Source: Lysobacter solisilvae
Lineage (GTDB): Bacteria; Pseudomonadota; Gammaproteobacteria; Xanthomonadales; Xanthomonadaceae
Assembly: GCF_016613535.2 (NCBI RefSeq)
Contig: NZ_CP071518.1
Span: forward strand, 62,001-126,000
Length of the DNA stretch: 64,000 bases
Direction: 5' to 3'
Shown: positions 45,943 to 57,217 of the stretch, one piece after another
Position numbering within the stretch: the stretch's first letter is position 1
Layout of the letters: each line of letters opens with the position of its first letter
Position numbers and translations under genes: made by a program
The notes under the pieces: model-generated
Told to the model about the DNA's origin: nothing
Database searches by the model: none
Seen by the model: only the letters and a program-made list of their open reading frames with translations

Positions 45943-48900
45943 TGGTTCGCGCTATCCCTAGCAGTTCAAACACGTTGCGCATCAGTTCCGGCTCCTGGTA
46001 CGGCTTGCCCAGGTAGCGGTTGACGCCAATGTCGAAGGCGCGCTGGCGGTGCTTCTCGCCGGTACGCGAGGTGATCATCACGATCGGCACGTTGCGCAGG
46101 CGCGGATCGGCCTTCATCGCGGTGGCCAGCTCGTAGCCGTCCATGCGCGGCATCTCGATGTCGAGCAGCATCAGGTCGGGCACGCGGTCGGCCAGTTTCT
46201 CCAGCGCGTCCAGGCCGTCCTTCGCGGTCATGACCTCGAAGTTGTGGCGCTCCAGCACGCGGCCGGTGACCTTGCGCATGGTGACGGAGTCGTCGACCAC
46301 CATCACCATCGGCACGCGGCGGTGCTCGACAGGCGGTGCGACAGGCAGCAGTTCCTCGGTGCCGACCATCGCCTGGCGACGCACCAGCGGCGCGACGTCG
46401 AGGATCACCACGACGCTGCCGTCGCCCATGATCGTGGCGCCGAAGATGCCCGGCACCGAGGCCACCTGCGGGCCCACCGGCTTCACCACGATTTCGCGGT
46501 TGCCCAGCACCTGGTCGACGCTGACCGCCGCGCGCAGGTCGCCGGCGCGGACGAGCAGCAGCGGCATCTGCATCTGGCCTTCGGCCTTCGCCGTGGCGTG
46601 GCCGACGAGCGTTCCCAGGTCGTGGACCGGATAGTCCTCGCCACCGTACTGGTACGCCGCATCGGCCTTGGCCAGCAGGTCGCGCTGCATGCGGCCGACG
46701 CCGCGGACCGAGGCGATCGGCACGGCGAAGGTCGTCTCGCCGATGCGCACGAACACCGCTTGGGTGACCGCCAGCGTCTGCGGCAGGCGCAGCGTGAAGC
46801 GGGCGCCCTTGCCCGGTTGCGAATGGATGTCGATCGTGCCGCCGAGCTGGCGCACTTCCGAGGCCACCACGTCCATGCCGACGCCGCGACCGGCCAGGCG
46901 GCTGACTTCGTCGGCCGTCGAGAAGCCCGGCTCGAAGATCAGCATGTCCAGGTCGCTGTCGCTCAGCACCGCGTCGCTGCGGACCCAGGCCACGTTCCTC
47001 GCCGCGACGGCGGATGGCCTCGCGGTTGAGGCCGGCGCCGTCGTCGGACACTTCCAGCACGACTTCCGACCCTTCGCGGCGGATGGCGATGCTGATGGCG
47101 CCTTCTTCGGACTTGCCGGCCTTCTTGCGCTTTTCCGGCGTTTCCAGGCCGTGCGCGACGGCGTTGCGGAGCATGTGCTCCAGCGGCGCGGTCATGCGCT
47201 CCAGCACGTTGCGGTCCAGTTCGCCCTGGGCATTGCCCAGCTTGAGCTGGACCTGCTTGCCCAGCTCGCCCGATGCCTGGCGCACGACGCGGCGCAGGCG
47301 CGGCAGCAGCGCATCGAAGGGCACCATGCGCGTGCGCATGAGGCCTTCCTGTAGTTCCGAGCTCACGCGCGACTGCTGCAGCAGCAGGGTTTCGTACTGG
47401 CGGGTCAGGTCGTCCAGCGTGACCTGCAGGGAGCCCTGGTCGGTGGCCGATTCGACCAGCGCGCGCGAAAGCTGCTGCAGGGTGGAGAAGCGGTCGAGCT
47501 CGAGCGGATCGAACGTCGCGTCCGTCGCTTCGTGCTCGCGCTGGTAGCGGGCGATGATCTGCGCTTCGGTCTCGATTTCCAGACGCCGCAGCTGGTCGCG
47601 CATACGGATGTTGGTCTGGTCCATTTCCGCGATGGCCGCGCGGAAGGCACCCAGCTGCTGTTCCAGGCGGGCGCGGTAGATCGCGACTTCGCCGGCGTAG
47701 TTGACCAGGCGGTCCAGCAGGTCGGCGCGGATGCGCACCTGTTCCTGCGGGGCGCGCGCGCCGATGTCCTCGTCGTCGGCATGCGGCGCCTCGACCATCG
47801 GGGCCGACAGCGGCTTGAGCTCGACCACCGGCTCGAGCGCGTGGCCGGCCTGCGCATGCGCCGGCTCGCCCGCGAGCGCCAGTGCCTGGCCCCTGGAGCG
47901 CGCGTCGAACAGCGCGATCAGGCGTTCGGGCAGCGCGATCGCGCGACGCTCGCCGACGCGGGTGACCATCGAATGCAGACGGTCGAAACCGCGTTCCAGC
48001 AGCGGCACGCCGTCGCTGCCGAGTTCGACGCGGTGCTCGACGACGGACTCCAGCAGGGATTCCATGACGTGGCCGAGTTCGCCCACGGCCATGATGCCGG
48101 CCATCCGCGCGCCACCCTTGAGGGTGTGCAGGTCGCGCTGCAGCCCCACCAGCGGCTCGCGCGAACCCGGATCGGCGCGCAGCTGCGCGAGCAGACCGTC
48201 GGAATGGTCCAGCAGATCCGCGCCTTCCTCGACGAAGATGTCGACCAGCTCCGGGTCCAGCCCGGACAGGTCCAGCGCCTCATCGGGATCCTCGCTGCTG
48301 GCCTGGGCCTGCGCCAGCAGGGCGGCAACGGCCGGATCGATCGCGGCGGGCGCGGGCGCGGCGGCCGGCACTGCGGCGGCTTCCTGCTCGCGGGCCGCCA
48401 CCAGTGCTTCCTGCTCCTCACGCAGCTCGGATTCGAGGCGTTCGGTTTCCAGACGCTCGGCTTCGGCACGTTCGGCTTCGGCACGTTCGGCTTCGGCACG
48501 TTCGGCTTCGGCACGTTCGGCTTCGGCACGTTCGGCTTCGGCGCGCTCGGCTTCGGCACGCTCGGCTTCGGCACGTTCGGCTTCGGCGCGCTCGGCTTCG
48601 GCACGTTCGGCTTCGGCACGTTCGGCTTCGGCGCGTTCGGTTTCCGCGGTCTCGCGGGCAACCCGCTCGGCTTCGGCGTATTCCTGCTCCAGGCGAGCGT
48701 ATTCGGCTTCCTCTTCGGCAGCGATGCGCTCGGCTTCCAGGCGCGCCGTCTCGGCGGCCTCGGCCTGCACACGCTCGGCCTCCAGTCGGTCGGCTTCAGC
48801 CCGCTCGGCTTCACTGAGTGCGGCCTGGGCACGTTCGGCTTCGGCTCGCTCGGCTTCGGCACGTTCGGCTTCGAGACGTTCGGCTTCGAGACGTTCGGCT

Positions 48901-51900
48901 TCGAGACGTTCGGCTTCGAGACGTTCGGCTTCGAGACGCTCGGCTTCGGCACGCTCGGCTTCGGCACGCTCGGCTTCGGCACGTTCGGCTACGGCACGTT
49001 CGGCTACGGCACGTTCGGCTTCGGCACGTTCGGCTTCGGCACGCTCGGCTTCGGCACGTTCGGCTTCGGCACGCTCGGCTTCGGCACGCTCGGCTTCGGC
49101 ACGCTCGGCTTCGAGGCGTTCGGCTTCGAGGCGCTCGGCTTCCAGGCGCTCGGTTTCCCCTGCCTCGGCCTGCGCGCGCTCGCTGTCGAGCAGCGCCACT
49201 TCCAGTTCGGCAAGATCCGGCAGCGCTTCGGTCTCCACGCCCCGGTCTTCCGACAGGCTGATGACCATGGTGCCGCTGTCCTGGACCAGGCCGTCGGCCA
49301 ATGCCTCGGCTTCGACCAGGGTCAGGGTGCCCTCGCCGATGTCGCCGGCCAGGTCGGTGTACTCGCTCATGTCGAACGAGGTCAGTTCGGTTCCCAGCGC
49401 TGCCTCGTCTTCCACCACCGGCACGTGACGGGCTTCGGGCAGGCTGTCGCGCAGGGCCTGCATGCGGGCCGCGAGGCCTTCGAAGCGCGGTACGTAGGCG
49501 CGCGGCGACTGCAGGCCGGCCAGGGTGTCGGCGATGGCGCGCGCGACGGCACCCAGGCCGTCGACGCCCTCGTCGGTGGGCACGGCGCCGGCCACGAGCA
49601 GGCGCTTGATATAGGTTTCGGTCGGACCGGTGATCTCGGTGATCACCGGGACCTCGGTCATCGCGAACGCACCGTTGAGCGTGTGCACCGCGCGCTGCAG
49701 GGCCTCGGTGGCCGGCTGCGGCACCGCCGCCGAAGCGGCAAGCCAGGCTTCGATGGTGACCAGGTGGCCCGCCACTTCGCCCGCCAGGATCTCCAGCAGC
49801 ACCGGGTCAACCGACGCGGCGACGCCGGGCAGTTCGGCCGGCGCGGCCTCCGGGGCCGGTGCTTCTTCGGCCGCGGCTTCGGGCTGTGCGCCCAGGTCCA
49901 TGGAGACGGCGGTGATGTCGCCGACGATCGTGTCGACCGGTTCCGGTGCGGCCACGACCTCGGGTTCGGGTTCGGCCACGGCCGGCGCCGGCGCCGGCGC
50001 CGTGTAAATGGCTTCCTCACCGGCGGCGAGCCGCTCGGCGACGGCTTCCAGGCCAGGCAGGTCGGCGGTGATCACGCCTTCGCCGCGCAGCGCGCCGTGC
50101 AGCTGGGGCAAGGTGTCGTAGGCCTGGCCCACCAGGGCCAGGACGGCCGGGGTGGCCGGACGCGTGCCGTCGAGCACGCGGTTGAGCATGTTCTCGACCT
50201 TCCAGCTGAACTCGCCGAGCGTCTTGGCGCCGACCAGGCGACCGCTGCCCTTGAGCGTGTGGAAGACGCGGCGGATCGGCCGCAGGCGCTCGCCGTCGTC
50301 GGGCGCGTTGCGCCACGCCGGCAACAGGCCGCCGAGGTTGTCGATTTCTTCCTGGAGCTCTTCCAGGAACACTTCGCGGATGTCGTCGTCGATGTCGTCG
50401 CTGCGTTCGAAACCACCGGCGGCGACGCCGGCCGGACCTGCGGCGACGGGCGCCGGAACCTGCGCTTCGACCGGGGCCGGGGCAGCAGGCGGGGCCGCCT
50501 CGGCTGCGGGCGCGGCCGCCTGCGGTGGTTCGGACACCTGCGGGTGGGACACGCCCTGGAACGGTTCGATGCGGTTGAAATCGAGCGCATGGGCCAGTTC
50601 GGGCGAAGCCTCCACCGGAGTGGGCGGCGCGACGGGCGCCGGCTCGACGACGGCGGGCTCGACCGGCGCCGGCGCGGCTTCCAGCGCGGGCAGCGGCCAG
50701 TAGCGCAGGCGCTCCAGCGCGTAGCGGGCGATCTCGAGGATCTCGTCGCGCGCCGGACGCTGGTCGCGCAGGGCTTCCAGGTAGTACTCCAGGCTGGCCA
50801 GGGCATCGGCCATGGTGTCCAGCTGCTGGCTGTTGGGGACGCGCTTGCGGGTCAGCAGTTCGACGTCGACATAGCGCTGCACGGCCACCAGGTAATCGGC
50901 CGGCAGGGGCTGTTCGAGCATGCGCAGGGCGCCGCCGACTTCCTCGAGCAGGCGCGGCACTTCGGCCAGTTCGCCATGGTCCCAGCCGGTCTCCACGAAG
51001 GCGACGAAGGACTGGCGGGCATCGCCGAAGTTGGCGATCGCTTCGCGCACGACCACGTCCAGCACGCGCCGGCGCTCGCCGGATGCCAAGGTCGTCGTCG
51101 CCGGTGTCGGGCAGGCCCAGGCGGGCCACCTGGTCGTCGAGCGAGGCGTCCACGTACAGCAGGGCGCCGGCGACGTCGAGCAGGGCGCCCTCGTCGGCCG
51201 CGCGCTGGCCGCTGACGATGTCGCGCATCGCATCGCGCTGCTGGAGCACGACGTTGCGGGCCACGTTGAGCCCCATCATGCCCAGCGTGTCGCTGACGCG
51301 GGTCAGTGCCTCGACCTGCGGCCGCAGTTCGTTGACGTCCGTCTGGCGGGTGCGCAAATGCAGGTCCAGCGCGTCCTTGACGCGCAGGAGGTCTTCCTTG
51401 ATCGCCGCCGAGACGGTGTCCAGCAGCGCGCGGTTGCGGCCGCTGAGGCTGCCGCGGGCGTGTTCGAGTTCGTCCTCGCTGGGCAGCTGGGCGGCCAGGT
51501 CGAAGGTCTGGCGCAGCGTGTCGAGCGCCGGGTGGCTGCGGCCGTGGTGGGCCACGTGATAGAGCAGCTGCCGGGTCGGCTCGGCCAGCGCATCCGGGCG
51601 TGGCGCGCTGAAGCCGTCGTCGCCCAGCATCTGGCGCGTCTCGCGCTCGACGCTGGCGAAGGCCTGGCGCACGCCCTTGTGGGCGTCCAGCGCGCCGTCG
51701 CGCACCGCGCCGGCGACCGACGAGGCCACCCACAGCATGCGCCGCAGGGCGTTGTTGTCGACCTGCGCGAACAGCGCGTCGATGTTGTTGGCCAGCACGC
51801 CGGCGTCGGCGGGCGAGCCGTCCTCGGGCCAGCTGGCCAGCGCGTCGCGCAGGGCGCCCAGGCGGGCCATGGCGTCCCCGGGGCCAGCCTTGGCGGCCGG

Positions 51901-52377
51901 CGCGGAGGGCACGGGCACGTCTTCGGGCAGCGGACGATCCAGGTCCGGCGAGAACAGCACGCTCTCGCTCAGCCCGGTTTCACCGCGCGAGGCGCGCAGT
52001 TCGTTGAGCAGGGGCAGCAGCACGATCGGAATGTCGCGATGGCCGCCCTGCAGGCGTTCCAGGTAATCGGGCAACTGGACCACGCCGCGCATCAGCGCGG
52101 ACACGGCGTCGTCGCGTTCGGCCACTTCGCCGCGCAGCAGGCTCAGCGCCAGCCGCTCCATCTCCTCGGCCACCATCGCCGGGGCGTACAGCTCGATCAT
52201 GCGCAGCGTGCCGTGCACCTGGTGCATGTGCCCGGCGCACGCCTTCATGTGCCCGGTCTGCGAGGGCGCTTCGGCGAAGGCCTCGATCTCGTCCCGCGCA
52301 TGGCGCAGGGTCGTATCGAGCTCGGGTTTCACCCAGCCCAGCGTGGTGGTGTCGATCGCGTCGCGCAACACGGTCAT
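45935..52377 (-). CDS. chpA: ChpA hybrid histidine kinase of the type IV pilus chemosensory system, interrupted by two 1-bp insertions
   Basis: Central CheA-type kinase for twitching motility. GGAGG precedes ATG 52377. In order: degenerate N-terminal Hpt-like modules; Hpt with FHTLKGSGRL (about 704); degenerate Hpt VHTLNGAFAM (about 897); a rod of AEAER/LEAER pentads (about 1062-1320); Hpt LHTLKGGARM (about 1413); CheA dimerisation and ATPase (LRNAVAHGLETPEKRKK, about 1735); CheW-like; and a C-terminal receiver with phosphoacceptor in LLDIEMPRMDG. The reading frame shifts at CC 51086-51087 and CCC 46984-46986. Removing one base at each gives 2146 residues, and the 6443-nt span is 3n+2 as predicted. 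Confidence 0.88.
48415..49190 (-). repeat. 15-bp coding repeats in chpA encoding AEAER/LEAER pentads
   Basis: About 776 bp in which a 15-bp unit (plus strand CGGCTTCGGCACGTT and close variants) is repeated in two blocks, separated by a less regular stretch around 48650-48840. It encodes an uninterrupted run of charged pentads predicted to form a single long alpha-helix. The repetition leaves all six frames open, producing long spurious ORFs on the other strand. Confidence 0.85.
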
Positions 52378-52486
52378 CGGGAACCTCCGCGTGCGCGCGC
52401 AACCACGGCACCCGCGTCATGCGCGGTTGCCTGCACGCGGCTTTTTGCCTTCAACCCATCCATCGCGTCGTAGTCCCCGGTTCGCT

Positions 52487-54500
52487 TCAGGCCGGCAGCT
52501 TGAAGTCGGCGACCGAACGGCGAAGGTCCGCCGCCAGCTGCGCGAGGTTTCCGATCGACTGCGCCGTCTGGCTCGCACCCTGCGAGGTCTGCGCGGTGAT
52601 CGACTGGATCGTGTTCATCGTGACGGTGATGCCCGACGCGGCGCTGGACTGCTGCTTGGCGGCCACCGAGATGCCCTGAATGAGGCCCGACAAGTCGGAC
52701 GACACCTTTTCGATCTCGCCCAGCGCGGTACCCGCGTCTTCGGCCAGTCGGGCGCCGGCGACCACTTCCGAGGTCGTCTGCTCCATCGAGGACACCGCTT
52801 CGTTGGTGTCGGACTGAATCGTCTGCACCAGCGTTTCGATTCGCTTGGTCGCGTTGGACGCGCGTTCTGCCAGTCGCTGCACTTCGTCGGCCACCACCGC
52901 GAACCCGCGGCCCGCCTCACCGGCCGAGGCCGCCTGGATGGCCGCGTTCAGCGCCAGGATGTTGGTCTGCTCGGAGATGTCGTTGATCAGTTCAACGATC
53001 GAGCCGATTTCCTGCGAGCTTTCACCCAGCCGCTTGATTCGCTTCGAGGTTTCCTGGATCTGGTCGCGGATCGAGTCCATGCCGGCGATGGTCTGGCGCA
53101 CGACGCCCGCGCCCTTGGTCGCGATCTGCACCGAGCGCTGGGCCACGTCGGCCGACTCGGCGGAGTTCTTCGACACCTGGTCAATGCTGGCCGCGATTTC
53201 GCTGATGCGGTCGGAGGCGGAGCTGATCTCCTGGGCCTGGTGTTCGGCGGCTTCGGCCAGGTGCATGGCGGTGGCCTGCGTTTCCTGTGCGCTGGAGGCC
53301 ACCTGCACCGAGGTGTCGGTGATCGTCTGCACCAGGCTGCGCAGCTGCTCGACGGCGAAGTTGATCGAGTCGGCGATCGCGCCGGTCATGTCCTCGGTCA
53401 CGGTCGCCTTCACGGTCAGGTCGCCTTCTGCGAGCGAACCCATTTCGTCCAGCAGGCGCATGATGGCCTCCTGGTTACGGTCGTTCAGTTCCTTGGTGGT
53501 CTGGTAGCGCTTCTGCTGCGCGCGGTTCAGCGAGAACAGCAGGCCGCCGATGGCGATGATCGCCGCCAGGCCCGAGAGGATCGACACCAAGGATGTGGCC
53601 GAGCGGGTTCTTGCTGGTCACCGAACCGAAGGCGGTCAGCGAGTTGAACAGCGACTGGCTCTGGCTGAGCAGCGTGTTGGATTCGTTGGTGATCGTCGAC
53701 GCGGCGCCCTGGGCGGTGAACAGGTTCTTGGAACCGGCCAGGATGGCGTCCAGGTCCTTCTTCATGTCGGTCCACAGCGTCTCGGCCTGGCCGAGCGCGG
53801 CGAGCGCGCCGCCGTTGGACAGCGGGGTGATGCTCAGCGTGGCGTCGCCCTTGCGCAGGCCGGCCAGCACGTTGCCGAACACCGAGGCGTTGCGGCGCAG
53901 CTGTTCACCGGCGACCGATGCGCCCGGACCGCCGGCGCGCATCGAGGTGATGCTCTTGTCCATCGCGCCGGCCAGCACGTTCTGGCGCAGCGCCAGGTAG
54001 ACCTGCGAGGCGGGCGAACCGCTGGACGACATCGCGCGGACCAGTTCGTCCAGGCGGGCCTGCAGCTGCGGCACCTTGCTGGCGAAGCTGTCGGCGTTCT
54101 GCGCCAGGCCGGTCACCGCGGCTTCCGAGGCGATGACCAGGTCGGCGTTGCGGCCCACCAGTTCCCAGGTGTTGCTGACCGTGCCGATCTCGCCCGAGAC
54201 GCCCAGCTCGTTGCCGAAGCGCGAGTTGAGGTCGTTCACGTCCGAGTCCATCTGCGACTTGGTGGCCTTGAACGCGGCGTAGGCCTCCTTGTCACCGCTC
54301 ACCGCCTCGGCGCCCTGCACCGCCAGGCGCTGCGAGTTCACCTGCAGTGCCGATGCCGAGGAGCTGGCGTTGGCCAGGCGTCCGCCCTTCCAGGTCGCGT
54401 AGCCGGCGTTGAGGCCGAAGATCGCCACCGAGATGCCCAGCACCGTCAACCAGGTATTGACGCCGAGACCGCGGCCTTTGGGATTCATCACAGTGCTCAT
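52487..54500 (-). CDS. pilJ: Methyl-accepting chemotaxis protein PilJ, interrupted by a 1-bp insertion
   Basis: Receptor of the Chp system. Membrane helix near residues 17-37, a PilJ-type periplasmic domain (about 45-300), a second membrane helix ([19 protein letters not shown]), HAMP, and the cytoplasmic signalling tip with [34 protein letters not shown]. The frame changes at ILG/VSIL; deleting one base of CC 53587-53588 fuses both parts. The 2014-nt span is 3n+1, consistent with one insertion and 670 residues. It lies between pilI and chpA. Confidence 0.9.
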
Positions 54501-54567
54501 GGTTCAACCTCGTTGACGATGCAGTTGCCGCGTGCGGCAGGGCAGATTCAGGACTGGCAAGCGCGGC

Positions 54568-55134
54568 TCAGGCCGCGGCTTGGCGGAATTCGGGTGTGCG
54601 GGCCAGCCTGTCCAGGCTGAAGATTCCCCACAGGTGTTCATCGATGCGGTAACCGCGGTCGATGAAGTGGGCATACCGTCCCTGGGCCAGTTGCGCCTGT
54701 TCCATCTGCTCACCCTCGAGCAGCTGCGGCTGGGTGAAACTGCGCTGGCCGAACAACTCGTCGATCAGCACGGCGACGTCGCCGCCGGGCTGGCGCACCA
54801 GCAGCACGCGCTGGCTTTCGTGCAGCACCGTGCGTTCGCCCTCGAGGAACTGCTTGAGGTCGACGATGGGCGGCAGGTTGCCGCGCACGTTGGCCACGCC
54901 CAGCATCCACGGCTGGGAGCCGGGCACGGGCGTGATCACGGGCAGCGGCAGGATCTCGCGGACCTCGTCGAAACCCGAGGCCAGCCGGCGGGCGCCGACG
55001 CGATAGCCCACGCCGCGCCACAGGCCGGGCGCGTCGAGCTGCTCGGGCAGGCCGGCGACGTGTTCGAGGCTGCGGCGCTCGTAGTCGGCCAGCAGATCGA
55101 ACGGGCCGAGGGGCGCAGGTGCGGTCTTCTTCAC
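54568..55134 (-). CDS. pilI: CheW-like adaptor PilI
   Basis: 188 residues with a CheW domain: VITPVPGSQPWMLGVANVRG and LPPIVDLKQFL, then RVLLVRQPGGDVAVLIDELFG. Couples PilJ to ChpA. It begins 1 bp after the pilH stop. Confidence 0.9.
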   Translation of the reverse strand: MKKTAPAPLGPFDLLADYERRSLEHVAGLPEQLDAPGLWRGVGYRVGARRLASGFDEVREILPLPVITPVPGSQPWMLGVANVRGNLPPIVDLKQFLEGERTVLHESQRVLLVRQPGGDVAVLIDELFGQRSFTQPQLLEGEQMEQAQLAQGRYAHFIDRGYRIDEHLWGIFSLDRLARTPEFRQAAA

Positions 55135-55135
55135 T

Positions 55136-55501
55136 TCAATGACCCAGTACGGCGTTGATCCGGGCGATGAACTCGTCTTCGCGCGGCGGCTTGACGATGT
55201 AGTCCTTGGCGCCCTGGCGCATGCCCCAGGCCCTGTCGGTTTCCATGTCCTTGGTGCTCAGGATCAGGACCGGGATGGCGCTGGTAGCCGCGTCGCGCGA
55301 CAGCGCCCGCGTGGCCTGGAAGCCGTTCATGCCGGGCAGGACCACGTCCATGATCACCAGGTCCGGCAGCTCGCGCTTGCACGCGACGATGCCGTCCTCG
55401 GCGCTGCCGGAGCTCAGGACCTCGTGGCCGTTGCGCTCCAGCAATTGAGTCAGAACCGCCGTGTCGGTCGGCGAGTCCTCTATGAGCAGGATTCTTGCCA
55501 T
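55136..55501 (-). CDS. pilH: Single-domain response regulator PilH
   Basis: 121-residue receiver: LLIEDSPTD acidic pair, phosphoacceptor Asp52 in VIMDVVLPGMNG, LSTKD and IVKPP. No output domain. In Pseudomonas PilH is linked to pilus retraction and acts as phosphate sink or PilT-side output of ChpA. Confidence 0.92.
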   Translation of the reverse strand: MARILLIEDSPTDTAVLTQLLERNGHEVLSSGSAEDGIVACKRELPDLVIMDVVLPGMNGFQATRALSRDAATSAIPVLILSTKDMETDRAWGMRQGAKDYIVKPPREDEFIARINAVLGH

Positions 55502-55519
55502 GCGTGCCCTACCCCCCGG

Positions 55520-55915
55520 TCAGGCGTGTACATGTGTGCGGATTGCGTCGAGGAGTTCCTCGCGCGTGAATGGCTTGGTCAGGTACTGCTCGGAACCGAC
55601 GATGCGCCCCCGGGCCTTGTCGAACAATCCGTCCTTGGACGACAGCATGATGACAGGCGTGTTCTTGAACAGGTGGTTGTTCTTGATCAGCGCACACGTC
55701 TGGTAGCCATCCAGGCGCGGCATCATGATGTCGACGAAGATGATCTGGGGTTGCTGGTCGGCGATCTTGGCCAAGGCCTCGAAGCCGTCAGTGGCGGTCA
55801 CCACGTCGCAGCCCTCGCGCTTGAGCAGGGTCTCCGCAGTGCGCCGGATGGTCTTGGAATCGTCGATCACCATGACCTTCAGGCCGTCGAGGTTGCTGTT
55901 GCCGCCCTCTTGCAT
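55520..55915 (-). CDS. pilG: Single-domain response regulator PilG
   Basis: Receiver of 131 residues with VMVIDDSKTIRRTAETLL, phosphoacceptor Asp62 in FVDIMMPRLDGYQTCALIKN and MLSSKDGLFDKARGRIVGS. The start at 55915 is preferred over an in-frame ATG at 55930 because GGGGAAGGAA sits just upstream of it. First gene of the pilG-pilH-pilI-pilJ-chpA cluster and divergent from gshB, the same order as in Pseudomonas aeruginosa. PilG promotes pilus extension in that system. Confidence 0.94.
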   Translation of the reverse strand: MQEGGNSNLDGLKVMVIDDSKTIRRTAETLLKREGCDVVTATDGFEALAKIADQQPQIIFVDIMMPRLDGYQTCALIKNNHLFKNTPVIMLSSKDGLFDKARGRIVGSEQYLTKPFTREELLDAIRTHVHA

Positions 55916-56145
55916 GCTTTCCTTCCCCATTGTGTGCGAACGCTGTGCCCCCGCACATCGCGAAGCGCCTTTATTTCAAGCCCTGCGCGGACTGTCAAGC
56001 ACGGATCGTCTTTTGCGCCCATCCTGAATGTGCGGGGGTTCTCGGCTGGAGCGGCGCCTGCCGTGGTGCGTCTGGAACGTCAGGTTCCGCGGCACAAGAT
56101 GACGCGGCTGCTACCATCCCCGCTCCATTTTCGACCGGCGCCACC

Positions 56146-57105
56146 ATGCCGTTGGACATCGTCGTAGTGATGGACCCGATCGGGTCGATCAGGATCGCCA
56201 AGGACTCCACCTTCGCCATGCTGCTGGAAGGCCAGCGCCGCGGGCACCGCCTATGGTACGTCCGGCCGGGCGGCCTGGCGGTGGTCGCCGGGCGGGCCCA
56301 GGCGACCGTGGCGGCCCTGCAGGTGAAGGACGACCCGGCTGGCTGGTACACGCTGGGTGACTGGGCGCCCCGGGTGCTGGGACCGGCCGACATCGTCCTG
56401 ATGCGCAAGGATCCGCCGGTCGATCCGGACTTCGTCAACGACACCCAGATCCTGGGCCTGGCCCAGCGGGCCGGCGCCCGGGTGGTCAACGACCCGCAGG
56501 GCCTGCGGGACATGAACGAGAAGCTGGCGGCCCTCGAATTCCCCCAGTGCGTGCCCGAAACGGTGGTCAGCCGCGAGGCCGCCGTCCTGAAGGCCTTCGT
56601 CCTCGAACAGGGCGAGGCCGTGCTCAAGCCGCTGGACGGCATGGGCGGGCGCTCCATCTTCCGGGTCCGCGCCGGGGACCCGAACGTCAACGTGATCCTC
56701 GAGACCCTGACCCAGGGCGGCCAGCACCTGGCCATGGCCCAGCGCTACCTCCCGGAAATCACCGAGGGCGACAAGCGCATCCTGCTGGTCAACGGCGTGC
56801 CGGTGGACTACTGCCTGGCGCGCATCCCGCAGGGCGACGAGTTCCGGGGCAACCTGGCGGCCGGCGGGAAGGGCCGGGGCCAGCCGCTGAGCGAGCGCGA
56901 CCGCTGGATCGCCGCCCAGGTCGGGCCGGAGCTGGTCCGACGGGGCATGGTGTTCGTCGGCCTCGACGTGATCGGCGACTGGCTGACCGAGGTGAACGTC
57001 ACCAGCCCGACCTGCATCCGCGAACTGGACGCGCAGTTCGGCCTGAACATCGCCGGCCTGCTGTTCGACGCCCTCGAGGCCGGCGCGGGGATGCCCGGGG
57101 CATGA
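56146..57105 (+). CDS. gshB: Glutathione synthetase
   Basis: ATP-grasp ligase joining gamma-glutamylcysteine and glycine. 319 residues (E. coli 316). VVMDPIGSIRIAKDSTFAML starts the family; VLKPLDGMGGRSIFRV and EITEGDKRILLVNG form the ATP-grasp; FVGLDVIGDWLTEVNVTSPT carries metal ligands. ATG 56146 begins the domain. The 215-bp gap shared with pilG must hold both promoters but none is obvious. Confidence 0.96.
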   Translation: MPLDIVVVMDPIGSIRIAKDSTFAMLLEGQRRGHRLWYVRPGGLAVVAGRAQATVAALQVKDDPAGWYTLGDWAPRVLGPADIVLMRKDPPVDPDFVNDTQILGLAQRAGARVVNDPQGLRDMNEKLAALEFPQCVPETVVSREAAVLKAFVLEQGEAVLKPLDGMGGRSIFRVRAGDPNVNVILETLTQGGQHLAMAQRYLPEITEGDKRILLVNGVPVDYCLARIPQGDEFRGNLAAGGKGRGQPLSERDRWIAAQVGPELVRRGMVFVGLDVIGDWLTEVNVTSPTCIRELDAQFGLNIAGLLFDALEAGAGMPGA

Positions 57106-57217
57106 AGCCAGCGCGTGGGCCGGGCGCCCGAACGGAGCTTCACGTCACCCCGGCGACGCCCGCCGCGGTGGCACACTCGCCGGGTCATCCCGGTGTCGTG
57201 TTCCCGCTTCCGTCCCC

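Noticed and set aside
47532..51215. Very long plus-strand ORF (over 1200 codons) opposite chpA
   Set aside because: It is antisense to recognisable ChpA domains; its Gly/Phe and Arg/His-rich composition arises from the 15-bp repeats and high GC.
46984..53588. Programmed ribosomal frameshifting in chpA and pilJ
   Set aside because: The shift sites are ordinary short G/C runs without a slippery heptamer, and the same pattern occurs in unrelated genes.
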